DNA of 64,000 nucleotides from Croceitalea sp947503285. Lineage in GTDB: Bacteria > Bacteroidota > Bacteroidia > Flavobacteriales > Flavobacteriaceae. A model generated the notes under the pieces. The model did no database searches and was not told where the DNA came from. It was given only the letters and a program-made list of their open reading frames with translations. Shown here piece after piece: positions 44,841 to 53,128 of the stretch. The stretch lies in NCBI RefSeq assembly GCF_036985505.1, contig NZ_BTGQ01000003.1, positions 310,001-374,000 of the forward strand, read 5' to 3'. A program made the position numbers and the translations under genes. Each line of letters starts with the position of its first letter. Within the stretch, counting starts at the first letter, position 1.

Positions 44841-46034
44841 CTAAAAGGTCATTCTATCAGGGCCGAAGAATCGAAACGCGATACCGAAGGCAATAACTGA
44901 AATCACGATACCTATGATAAAGATGGTATACGTCAATCGAAGTATTTTGTATTTTCTATTCAACACCAATCCTAAAAAGTAGAGATCCTTGGTCAGTGAA
45001 GAATATATATATTCTTTATCCTTCACTAATTCTTGAATGGCCCATTCATACTCACCAAGGCTCATTTTATGAAAGTTGCCAAAGAACAGCAGGTTTACCT
45101 TTTGCTGTCTGACATCATCTTTCGTAAACTTACCTTCGGTAACATTGGGTCTTGTAGCCAACACCGCTAAGATCATCGATATTACACTGAATGTGATAAA
45201 GATCAAGGTAGGGTAAATCAAATATCCGTTTGATGGATTATCCAGTTTTGGTATTAGGTTGGATAGCGCCACCGAAATCACTATCGCATTTACCGATAAC
45301 AAAATATTGGCCTTGGTATCGGCTATGTCACTTAAGGTCAAGTGATTTTTAAGCGTAACCCTAAATAAGGTCTGAATACCGCGATCAGGGCTTTCACTTT
45401 TGTACTTTGCCTTAAGGGCTTCTTTTTTGGCTATTTCTTTTTCGGTTTTCTTATCCTTTACAAGGGTGTTGAGGTTTTTTTCTTTGTTATCATTCCAGTT
45501 TTCTTTGGCATATTCGGTATAAAAACGATGTTCATTCCTGAACATCTTGATGTTCTCATTGCGCCATTCTTTATCCGAATATTTAGCGATCCCCAGTTTT
45601 TCTAATTCCTCCTTTAGAAAATCAGTGGTTTCCCAATAGCTTTTTTGTGCAAAATGCGAGGCATCCGCATCGCGTATTATTTCTTCATGAAGATTGGCAG
45701 GTTCATGGTACCGCTTGGTTGCCATAATGATATTGCCGACCGTTTTGATACCCTCCTCTTTATATCCCGTAGATCTTAAAAAATCAGCGGCAATTTGAAA
45801 GCTACTTTTTTCGTGGTCTTGAACCCCTTTGGTATATCCCGTATCATGAAACCATGCCGCCAGCAACAATTGTTCATTTTCCCCTTCAGAAAGTTCATGG
45901 TTAGCTAAGAGTTCTTTGGTACTTTTAACGACCCGTTGTGTATGTTTTAGATTGTGGTATAAAAAATTGGGGTCAAGTTTGTTTTCGAGCAGTTCGGTAA
46001 CAAATTCTTCAGCTTTATGAACAATCTCTGACAT
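44841..46034 (-). CDS. HD phosphohydrolase fused to a Pycsar-type transmembrane effector domain
   Basis: A 397-residue protein with two parts. Residues about 5-180 are an HD domain with H31 (NLKHTQRVV), H63-D64 (AAWFHDTGYTKG), H74 and D122 (IRDADASHF), the usual metal-dependent phosphohydrolase set. After a Lys/Glu-rich linker (about 180-213), residues about 220-392 match the DUF5706/PycTM domain: LTLSDIADTKANILLSVNAIVISVAL, two more membrane segments (about 271-293 and 366-388) and NLLFFGNFHKMSLGEYEW. In Pycsar defence, PycTM effectors respond to cCMP or cUMP and damage the membrane. No nucleotide cyclase is nearby. ATG 46034 is chosen over 46064. Role inferred. Confidence 0.83.
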   Translation of the reverse strand: MSEIVHKAEEFVTELLENKLDPNFLYHNLKHTQRVVKSTKELLANHELSEGENEQLLLAAWFHDTGYTKGVQDHEKSSFQIAADFLRSTGYKEEGIKTVGNIIMATKRYHEPANLHEEIIRDADASHFAQKSYWETTDFLKEELEKLGIAKYSDKEWRNENIKMFRNEHRFYTEYAKENWNDNKEKNLNTLVKDKKTEKEIAKKEALKAKYKSESPDRGIQTLFRVTLKNHLTLSDIADTKANILLSVNAIVISVALSNLIPKLDNPSNGYLIYPTLIFITFSVISMILAVLATRPNVTEGKFTKDDVRQQKVNLLFFGNFHKMSLGEYEWAIQELVKDKEYIYSSLTKDLYFLGLVLNRKYKILRLTYTIFIIGIVISVIAFGIAFRFFGPDRMTF

Positions 46035-46089
46035 AGTTTGTATATTGAAAAACCCAAAATACAAAATTTTGGATGGAAGCCCTTTTATT

Positions 46090-49000
46090 ATGAAAAGATT
46101 TTACCTAACTGCCTTGGTTCTGTTTTTAGTTTCGAGCTGCGCCACCTACAAAGTAAAGTATAGTGAGGATTTTAATGGAAAAATCGTAGCCCATGATAAA
46201 GAGGTCTCACATACCCTTTACCTGATCGGTGATGCGGGAAAATCACCCATTGGGGGTATGAACCCTGTTCTAAAGGCATTTAAAGCAAGACTGGATAAAG
46301 CCAGTAAGAACAGTACAACGATTTTTTTGGGGGATAACATCTATCCCGCGGGCCTACCAGATAAAAAAGATTCCACAAAGGCGTATATAGAGGCAAAAAG
46401 CCATATAGATGCTCAGCTGGCCACACTGGCTGATTTCAAGGGTAGAAGGGTATTCATACCCGGTAACCATGATTGGTACAATGAGGGGTTGCAAGGCCTT
46501 AAACGACAAGAGCGGTATATTGAAGAGGTTTTGGATAGTAAGGAAGTGTTTTTTCCAGAAAATGGATGTCCAATAGAAACTATCGAGGTCAATGATGACC
46601 TTATTGTGGTTGCCATTGATACGGAATGGTATTTGGTGAATTGGGATAAACATCCAACCATAAACGATGAGTGTGAGATAAAGGACAGGAATCGTTTTTT
46701 TGAGGAAATAGAAGGTATCATAAAAAAGAATGCCGATAAAACGACGATTTTGGCAATGCATCATCCCCTGATGACCTATGGTCCGCATGGAGGTGAGTTT
46801 TCATTTAAGAAGAATATTTTCCCTAAAGGTACTTCGGTTCCCCTACCTATCATAGGAAGTTTCATAAACTTGCTGCGAAAAACGTCGGGAGCAAGTATAG
46901 AAGACCAATCCAATAAAAAGTACAACCAATTGAAAAATCGCATAAGAACACTTGCACAGTATTCTGAAAAAGTGATTTTCACATCTGGCCATGAGCATAC
47001 GTTACAATATATAGTGGAAGACAACACTCCGCAAATAGTGAGTGGTTCAGGGGCTAAAAAGGGAGCTTCGCGACTATTGAATGGAAGTAGGTTTTCTACC
47101 GGTCAAAGGGGATACGCAATCTTGAACGTCTTTACGGATGGGTCATCACAGGTCGATTTTTACGGTGTCGAAGATGATGGTACGGAAAAGATACTTTACA
47201 GTACCGAAGTATTGCCAAAAAACAAGACGTTTTCCACCGGTGGTATGAAGGATGATTTTCCTCCCTTTGTAGAGGCTTCGGTCTACTCGGAGGAGGAAGT
47301 TGATAAAACGGGATTTTTCAAAGCAGTTTGGGGCGAACGTTATCGAAAATATTACGCTACTAAAATCAAGGCGCCAACGGTAAATTTAGATACACTCATG
47401 GGTGGCTTGAAGGTGGTTCGAAAAGGTGGGGGGCATCAATCAAGGTCGTTACGATTAGAACATAAAGACGGTCGGCAATTCGTGATGCGTGCCCTTCGAA
47501 AGAGTGCTGAATTATACCTTCAATCATTGGTGTTCAAAGAACAGTATATTACCGGCGAACTTGAGGGTACCTTGCCCGAAATAATTTTAAAGGATTTTTA
47601 TACCGGGGCGCATCCTTATGCGCCTTTTACCGTCGGGGCACTGTCAGATGCCATTGATTTATACCATACCAATCCTAAGCTATATTACATTCCCAAGCAA
47701 AGTGTGTTGGGTGATTTTAATAGTGATTTTGGAGATGAGCTCTACATGATCGAAGAGCATGTTTCAGAAGGTCATGATATTGCAAGTTTTGGTAAGACAA
47801 AGAAAATTGAAAGTACCGATGACCTCATCAAAAAGCTACGGAAAGACGAAGAATATAAGGTAGATGCAAAAGCTTATGCCCGAGCTAGGTTGTTTGACAT
47901 GCTCATTGGTGATTGGGACCGCCATATAGATCAGTGGCGATGGGCACAATTTGAAGACGCCTCGGGCGATAAGGTTTTTAAACCCATACCGAGAGACCGT
48001 GACCAGGTATTTTCAATCATGTCAGATGGTGCCTTATTGGGTATTGCCTCTAAAACAGTACCTGGGCTCAAATTATTCGAAGGCTTTAACGAAGAAATTC
48101 GTAGCGTGAAAGGTTTAAATTCTTCTCCTATGACCTTTGCCTTAGATATGGCCTTACTATCTGAAACGACCATCGACGATTGGGTAGGGCAGGCCAAATT
48201 TATACAGGAGAACCTTACGGAAAGCACCATTGATGTTGCTTTTGAAGAGTTCCCCGAAGAAGTTCGTGATGAAACCATTACTAAAATCAAAAAGACCCTG
48301 TTGCTTAGAAAACAAAAGCTAGTAGCGACTGCACAGGCCTATTTTAAAGTAATTAACAAGTATAGTGTTATTGCCGGCACCGACAAAGATGATTATTTTG
48401 TAGTAAATCCATTGCCCAATGGGAAAATCGATGTTAAGGCGTTTCGAATTAAAGGGGGAAAGAAGGCCGATTTGTTTTTTGATAAGATTTATGACCCCAA
48501 GACTACCAAGGAAGTATGGATTTATGGTTTGGATGATGATGACGTTTTCGAAGTCAATAATACCAATGGGGCAATCAAGGTCCGTTTAGTGGGCGGCCAA
48601 AATAACGACAGTTACAAAATCCATGAAAAAGCCAAGGGGGTGCATACGTATGATTTTAAGACCAAAAAGAATACCTATGAAGAAGCTTTTGGTGGTAGAC
48701 TACATAAAATCAATGACTATGATACCAATACCTATCAATTCTTGAAAATCAAGGCGAGTAACAATCAATTGTTGCCAGCTGTGGGCTTTAACCCTGACGA
48801 CGGGGTTCGTTTGGGCTTGATGAACACGTATACGTTCAATGGTTTTCGACAGAACCCGTTTACACAACAACATACGGTAAGTGCTGCGTTTTATTTTGCC
48901 ACCAGTGGTTTCGATTTAGGATATTCAGGTGAATTCGCCAATATTTTCGAGGGTGTAAATCTAGAGCTGACCGGAAAATTTACGAGTCCCAATTTTGCAA

Positions 49001-49803
49001 TCAATTTCTTCGGATTAGGAAACGAGACCATTAATACCGATGATGAAAATCCGCTGGAGTTTGATTTCAATAGAGTGAAGATAGAAACCATTAAGCTCGC
49101 CCCTTCTTTAGTTTGGCGCGGTCATTTAGGCTCAAAGGTAAAGCTCGGTGTAACGTATGAAAATTATGATGTTGAAGAGACCGAAGACCGGTTTATCGAA
49201 GGCTTTTTTACCGATGCTGGGCGCGACACCCAACAAGACTTTTTCGGAATCGATGTGGGGTACAGTTATGCCAATGCCGACAATGAAGCCTTTCCGACAG
49301 TCGGGATGGCGATTTCCCTAGACGGGGGGTATCGAACCAATCTAGGTGATTCTAGTAGGTCATTCACCTTTTTTATTCCAAGTCTTTCTTTTGATTATAA
49401 ATTGGTATCGAGTGGAAGTTTGGTTTTGGCCACAAAACTCAAAGGGCATTTTAACTTTAGTGACGATTTTGAATTTTATCAAGGTGCCAGTATCGGTGGA
49501 AATAATGGTCTTAGGGGATTTCGTTTTCAACGTTTCACAGGTAGATCGGCCTATTTTCAAAATACTGATTTACGGTTGAGTTTTAGAAAGATGCGTACAG
49601 GTCTCTTACCGGTAACCCCTGGTATTTATGGTGGTTTTGACTATGGACGTGTTTGGATACCCGATGAGGATTCCAATATTTGGCATACCTCATATGGTGG
49701 TGGTTTTTTTATGAATGGTTCTGACCTCATTTCAGCAAACTTTGGACTTTTCAATAGTGATGATGGCTTACGCTTTGCTTTTGGTGTAGGCTTTGGTTTT
49801 TAG
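46090..49803 (+). CDS. Lipoprotein fusion: metallophosphoesterase, kinase-like segment and Omp85-like barrel
   Basis: A 1237-residue outer-membrane protein. The lipobox is LVSSC with Cys17. Residues about 40-330 form a calcineurin-like phosphoesterase with GDAG (48-50), GDN (81-83), GNHD (125-128), HH (224-225) and GHEH (300-303). The middle part (about 440-760) carries FVMRALRKS, LYMIEEHVSEGHD, ARLFDMLIGDWDRHIDQW (601-616) and PRDRDQVF (634-641), a pattern like the HipA/FAM20/CotH atypical kinases. From about 880 it is a beta-barrel with Omp85 character (GGNNGLRGFRFQRFTGRS, YGGFDYGRVWI) ending in VGFGF. ATG 46090 is chosen for the signal peptide. The kinase resemblance is my inference; the other two parts are clear. 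Confidence 0.8.
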   Translation: MKRFYLTALVLFLVSSCATYKVKYSEDFNGKIVAHDKEVSHTLYLIGDAGKSPIGGMNPVLKAFKARLDKASKNSTTIFLGDNIYPAGLPDKKDSTKAYIEAKSHIDAQLATLADFKGRRVFIPGNHDWYNEGLQGLKRQERYIEEVLDSKEVFFPENGCPIETIEVNDDLIVVAIDTEWYLVNWDKHPTINDECEIKDRNRFFEEIEGIIKKNADKTTILAMHHPLMTYGPHGGEFSFKKNIFPKGTSVPLPIIGSFINLLRKTSGASIEDQSNKKYNQLKNRIRTLAQYSEKVIFTSGHEHTLQYIVEDNTPQIVSGSGAKKGASRLLNGSRFSTGQRGYAILNVFTDGSSQVDFYGVEDDGTEKILYSTEVLPKNKTFSTGGMKDDFPPFVEASVYSEEEVDKTGFFKAVWGERYRKYYATKIKAPTVNLDTLMGGLKVVRKGGGHQSRSLRLEHKDGRQFVMRALRKSAELYLQSLVFKEQYITGELEGTLPEIILKDFYTGAHPYAPFTVGALSDAIDLYHTNPKLYYIPKQSVLGDFNSDFGDELYMIEEHVSEGHDIASFGKTKKIESTDDLIKKLRKDEEYKVDAKAYARARLFDMLIGDWDRHIDQWRWAQFEDASGDKVFKPIPRDRDQVFSIMSDGALLGIASKTVPGLKLFEGFNEEIRSVKGLNSSPMTFALDMALLSETTIDDWVGQAKFIQENLTESTIDVAFEEFPEEVRDETITKIKKTLLLRKQKLVATAQAYFKVINKYSVIAGTDKDDYFVVNPLPNGKIDVKAFRIKGGKKADLFFDKIYDPKTTKEVWIYGLDDDDVFEVNNTNGAIKVRLVGGQNNDSYKIHEKAKGVHTYDFKTKKNTYEEAFGGRLHKINDYDTNTYQFLKIKASNNQLLPAVGFNPDDGVRLGLMNTYTFNGFRQNPFTQQHTVSAAFYFATSGFDLGYSGEFANIFEGVNLELTGKFTSPNFAINFFGLGNETINTDDENPLEFDFNRVKIETIKLAPSLVWRGHLGSKVKLGVTYENYDVEETEDRFIEGFFTDAGRDTQQDFFGIDVGYSYANADNEAFPTVGMAISLDGGYRTNLGDSSRSFTFFIPSLSFDYKLVSSGSLVLATKLKGHFNFSDDFEFYQGASIGGNNGLRGFRFQRFTGRSAYFQNTDLRLSFRKMRTGLLPVTPGIYGGFDYGRVWIPDEDSNIWHTSYGGGFFMNGSDLISANFGLFNSDDGLRFAFGVGFGF

Positions 49804-50004
49804 AAGAAACCTATCATTTTTGGTTTCCAGCCATTCCTGGGGGTTATGTGGGATAGGGCCTGCCTTGTTGGTATACAGGCGCAGTCGAAACCTTTTTAAT
49901 GCATATTTTTTCAAGCCCCTGACTTTGCTTGGGGTGACAAAGGTCTGTTTTCTTTGACATCTGTTCCCTTTTAAACCGGCAGTTATCTCAAATCTAAATT
50001 ATTG
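49804..50004. repeat. Gene-free spacer with a degenerate interspersed repeat
   Basis: This spacer between convergent genes contains GGCGCAGTCGAAAC at 49877-49890, sharing its core with the repeat at 21233-21257. Then AGCCCCTGACTTTGCTTGGGGTGAC at about 49913-49938, with a weak CCCC/GGGG stem, suggests a worn copy of the same repeat family. No other feature was seen. Confidence 0.4.
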
Positions 50005-50865
50005 TTAGTTTAAAATGAACCTATATAAGTTTCTTCCTTTTGACTTTGATTGTTCGTCCGCAATCAGTAGGGTAGAGTCATTTATGAAGCAGACGGATTC
50101 TATCTGGGTATTATAGTTCAAATCAGTTGTTTTGAATTGGGTATCAGAAAGGTGATTCAAATCAACATTGGTTGCCGTATACAGGTAACCATATCCTATC
50201 AAAGCGATGGTCTTTCCATCATCTGATATGGCGGCCCCAGTTATCGAACAGTGATCTTGGTTCGAACAAAGGTTAAGGCTTCCCACTAGCTTGGCGTCGT
50301 ATTCTCCTTTCTCATCCGGAATTTTGTAAATCAACGTTTTACCCAAGTAGGGTCGTGAACGATCTTTTGTGAAAATATATAAATGGTCCTTCCAATGAAA
50401 AAAGGCTTCCGAATCGTAAAGTAAGCCTTTCTTTTTGGGAGGAAACTTTTTTTGTTCCGGATAACGGAACCCTATTTCCTCTGCTTCGATTTTATCTCCT
50501 TTTTCAACTTCGGGGTTAGGTAACTTATAGATGGTCAGGTTTTTTCTATCATTATAATTATTGCCAAAATCACCGATATATAGATTCCCTTTCTGATCCC
50601 TGGTTAGGTCTTCCCAGTCTTTGTTTTTGGCGTTCTTCACCTTGAACTTCTTGATCAATTTGCCTTCTAAGTTGATTCTGTAAATGTAGTCTTTGTTACC
50701 ATTGTCCTCGATGACCCAAGCCGTGCTTCCGTCATAACTTACGATTCCTGAAACTTCGCTGAGGTTTGATGGCAATCGACCCGAATAACTCAAATTACCA
50801 TGCCATGTCTGTTGGGCACAGGCCTGGAGCATCACAAAGAGCAAAATACAGCAAAGTCTAGTCAT
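50005..50865 (-). CDS. Beta-propeller lipoprotein (SdiA-regulated/esterase-like)
   Basis: A 286-residue lipoprotein; the signal ends in MLQAC with Cys16. The body alternates strands in a propeller-like way: LSEVSGIVSYDGSTAWVIEDNGNKDYIYRINLEGKLIKKF, WEDLTRDQKGNLYIGDFGNN, DSEAFFHWKDHLYIFTKD, SITGAAISDDGKTIALIGYG. This fits the YjiK/SdiA-regulated or esterase-like phytase type of six-bladed propeller. No catalytic motif is clear. ATG 50865 is chosen for the lipobox; it overlaps the upstream gene by 8 bp. It is the last gene of the operon that begins with the FG-GAP proteins. Confidence 0.68.
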   Translation of the reverse strand: MTRLCCILLFVMLQACAQQTWHGNLSYSGRLPSNLSEVSGIVSYDGSTAWVIEDNGNKDYIYRINLEGKLIKKFKVKNAKNKDWEDLTRDQKGNLYIGDFGNNYNDRKNLTIYKLPNPEVEKGDKIEAEEIGFRYPEQKKFPPKKKGLLYDSEAFFHWKDHLYIFTKDRSRPYLGKTLIYKIPDEKGEYDAKLVGSLNLCSNQDHCSITGAAISDDGKTIALIGYGYLYTATNVDLNHLSDTQFKTTDLNYNTQIESVCFINDSTLLIADEQSKSKGRNLYRFILN

Positions 50866-51763
50866 TCGGTGTTTCTTTGATGGGCAGGTAAATTTCAGCT
50901 TTCCAATTGATTTCATCCCCACCGGTATTTGGATTGTCGTAGAAGATCTCAAGAGGTTTTGCTTCTACGGGTATATCGTTGTTTTTCGCATAGTCTAAGA
51001 GGGCATACCATGCCCTGTCAGAAGTTATATAGTTTCCATTGTAGATTGCCTTAAGGGCCTTTTTGCCAAAAATGCGTTTGTATTCGATATCGGTATCCAT
51101 AGGTAATCGATCTGAACGAATTATGGGATAGCAGAAGTTATACGCCAAACTATCCTTATTTCGGTTCCATTTGGTGATTTCAACCATGGGGGGGCCATCG
51201 AATTCCACCTGATTTTTCAGCAGTGTTTGACCGATGTATGAATAGTTTTTCATCATGCCACCGGCTTTTTGAAATTGTGTGGTCTTAAGCGGTATATAGG
51301 CCACATACTTTGAGGGTAATTCGGCCTCGCCAATTATGGTTACTTTAAACTTACCGATATGGTCTTGTAAGTTTTCCATAAAATCGAGAACGGTCTTACG
51401 GGAACGTTTTTCAAAATCGGTATCGGTAAAAGGCACCAGAACCTTATTCATCAAACTATGGTTCTCATCATGGATGTTCACTTGAACTTTAGATGTAGAA
51501 TCGGTAATCGGCTTTATTTTCCAATGATAGGTATGAATGGAGTCGTTGAACTTAACTTTTTGTGTCAGCCTATATAGTGAACCATCTTGGCGAATTTTAG
51601 CTACTGTATCCAAGGTTTGATCCCATAATTTCAGGGTTTGATTAATGGCACCGGGAAATGTTTTTGTTTCGAAACGAACGGTGTAGTCGTATGATTTTAT
51701 GAAGAGATACCAGACTAACCCTATTAGAACAATAAAAAGGATACTATAAAGTATTTTTTTCAT
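50858..51763 (-). CDS. SRPBCC/GyrI-like effector-binding-domain protein
   Basis: A 301-residue protein with one N-terminal membrane anchor (ILYSILFIVLIGLVWYLFI) and no DNA-binding domain. Residues about 30-150 look like an SRPBCC/polyketide-cyclase fold (FPGAINQTLKLWDQTLD, KVQVNIHDENHSLMN). The C-terminal half resembles the AraC/GyrI effector-binding domain (ELPSKYVAYIPLKTTQ, DTDIEYKRIFGKKALKAIYNGNY, WKAEIYLPI). It probably binds a small amphipathic molecule at the outer face of the inner membrane. It starts 18 bp after the haloperoxidase stop and overlaps the next gene by 8 bp, so it is part of that operon. Confidence 0.72.
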   Translation of the reverse strand: MKKILYSILFIVLIGLVWYLFIKSYDYTVRFETKTFPGAINQTLKLWDQTLDTVAKIRQDGSLYRLTQKVKFNDSIHTYHWKIKPITDSTSKVQVNIHDENHSLMNKVLVPFTDTDFEKRSRKTVLDFMENLQDHIGKFKVTIIGEAELPSKYVAYIPLKTTQFQKAGGMMKNYSYIGQTLLKNQVEFDGPPMVEITKWNRNKDSLAYNFCYPIIRSDRLPMDTDIEYKRIFGKKALKAIYNGNYITSDRAWYALLDYAKNNDIPVEAKPLEIFYDNPNTGGDEINWKAEIYLPIKETPND

Positions 51764-51781
51764 AGGAGTTCGTGTTTACGA

Positions 51782-53128
51782 CTACTCTTTTTTTGTTTCT
51801 AGATTATCGACAATGAACCTACCCAGGTCACGGCCTTGTTTGACGCCAATCTCTACGGCAGCCCTGTAGTGTATACCGCCGTACATTCGGCTGATAGCGG
51901 CCTCATCGGCTGCCTTGTTAAATGATTCGAAAGACCTGACAGGTAGTCCATAGGCTACTTCGGTATCATCGTTAAAATGAAAATCATCACCAAAAATACT
52001 GGTCAGGGCGGTAGCGGCGGCACCTGAGACTACACTATGGCCACTGGTATATTCTGGAAATGGGGGGGTCTGTAGAACCGGTTCCCAACTGTCGTCGATA
52101 TGTTGGTTGATCAAGGTTTCTGGTCGTATGAGGTTACTACGGTATTTTTCATCCCAGCAACTGATAAATGCATCGGCAATCGCGATGGAAGTTTTAGTGT
52201 AGGCATGAACGGTCTCCATCACATCAGCATTGTTTTTTCTTGATGCTATTTTGGTTATCCCGATCCAATGGGCCCCAGGCGTTATTTTTTTGGTGGCGAA
52301 CATCAAATGCCCCCTAGTGACCGATACATAGGGGTTACAGTCCCAAAATTGGGCAATGGCGACTTCTTCTGAAGTATCACCTTTTGCGGTTATTTCGTTA
52401 CTAATGTCGTAGACTTCTTTAAGTTCTTTGTAAAAGTCTGAATCTTTTTCAACAGAGAACGCGGGTGGGGGTGTGGGTTTGAATTGGCTGGCGGAATCGA
52501 TTACGAAGGGCCTGATTTTATTCCAATGGGGTTCTATACCACTCATATAAGCGGGTGGGGTAGGTTGCCATCTAGAGGGATCTTCAGAATCTACGGAGAA
52601 CTTAGGCATTGTCCTTGTTTGTTTGTAGTTGTCTTTGTCCATCCATTCTGAGATGTGCTGGGCCACTAAGAGGCCATATTCCTTTGCGCTATTGAATTCG
52701 CTTTCATTTCTGTCTCTCCACGTGCCGTATAGACTATCCCTATAACGCTCGATGCGATCCTCAGAAAATATAAGTCTTTTACTCAGATCCATATGGGCTA
52801 TCAATGCAGCCAGGTCATAGTTTATTTGCTGGTCGTTCTTTGGTTCTGGAATTTCGGAAAGGCCATGCAGCTGCCCTGATAATGAGCTGTAGTCATTATT
52901 GTTTTTCGCCATGATCTCATATGCGGCAATGTTGGGGTATGCGTAAATTCTACTTGCCACTGGTGGTGAAAAAATATCGTGGATCATCACCTCGGTCACC
53001 TTATCCACAGCTGCATGAAAATCATTTGGGGTCACGATAATTGGCTTCACTTCTTTTTTGCAGGCATTAAAAAGTATACCTATAAAAAATAGAACGGTTA
53101 TTACTTTTATTCGGTTCATCTTAATCAT
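51782..53128 (-). CDS. Vanadium haloperoxidase/PAP2-family lipoprotein
   Basis: A 448-residue lipoprotein (lipobox LFNAC, Cys23) with the vanadate/phosphate pocket of the PAP2-haloperoxidase superfamily: K328-x6-R335-P336 (KYRSNLIRP), S362-G363-H364 in EYTSGHS, and S413-R414-x5-H420 (SRMYGGIH). In the last motif the Asp that follows four residues after His in many members is Ala424. The family includes marine bacterial iodo- and bromoperoxidases as well as phosphatases, so the true reaction needs testing. The start is 53128 (8-bp overlap with the previous gene) or 53119. It belongs to the FG-GAP operon. Confidence 0.85.
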   Translation of the reverse strand: MIKMNRIKVITVLFFIGILFNACKKEVKPIIVTPNDFHAAVDKVTEVMIHDIFSPPVASRIYAYPNIAAYEIMAKNNNDYSSLSGQLHGLSEIPEPKNDQQINYDLAALIAHMDLSKRLIFSEDRIERYRDSLYGTWRDRNESEFNSAKEYGLLVAQHISEWMDKDNYKQTRTMPKFSVDSEDPSRWQPTPPAYMSGIEPHWNKIRPFVIDSASQFKPTPPPAFSVEKDSDFYKELKEVYDISNEITAKGDTSEEVAIAQFWDCNPYVSVTRGHLMFATKKITPGAHWIGITKIASRKNNADVMETVHAYTKTSIAIADAFISCWDEKYRSNLIRPETLINQHIDDSWEPVLQTPPFPEYTSGHSVVSGAAATALTSIFGDDFHFNDDTEVAYGLPVRSFESFNKAADEAAISRMYGGIHYRAAVEIGVKQGRDLGRFIVDNLETKKE

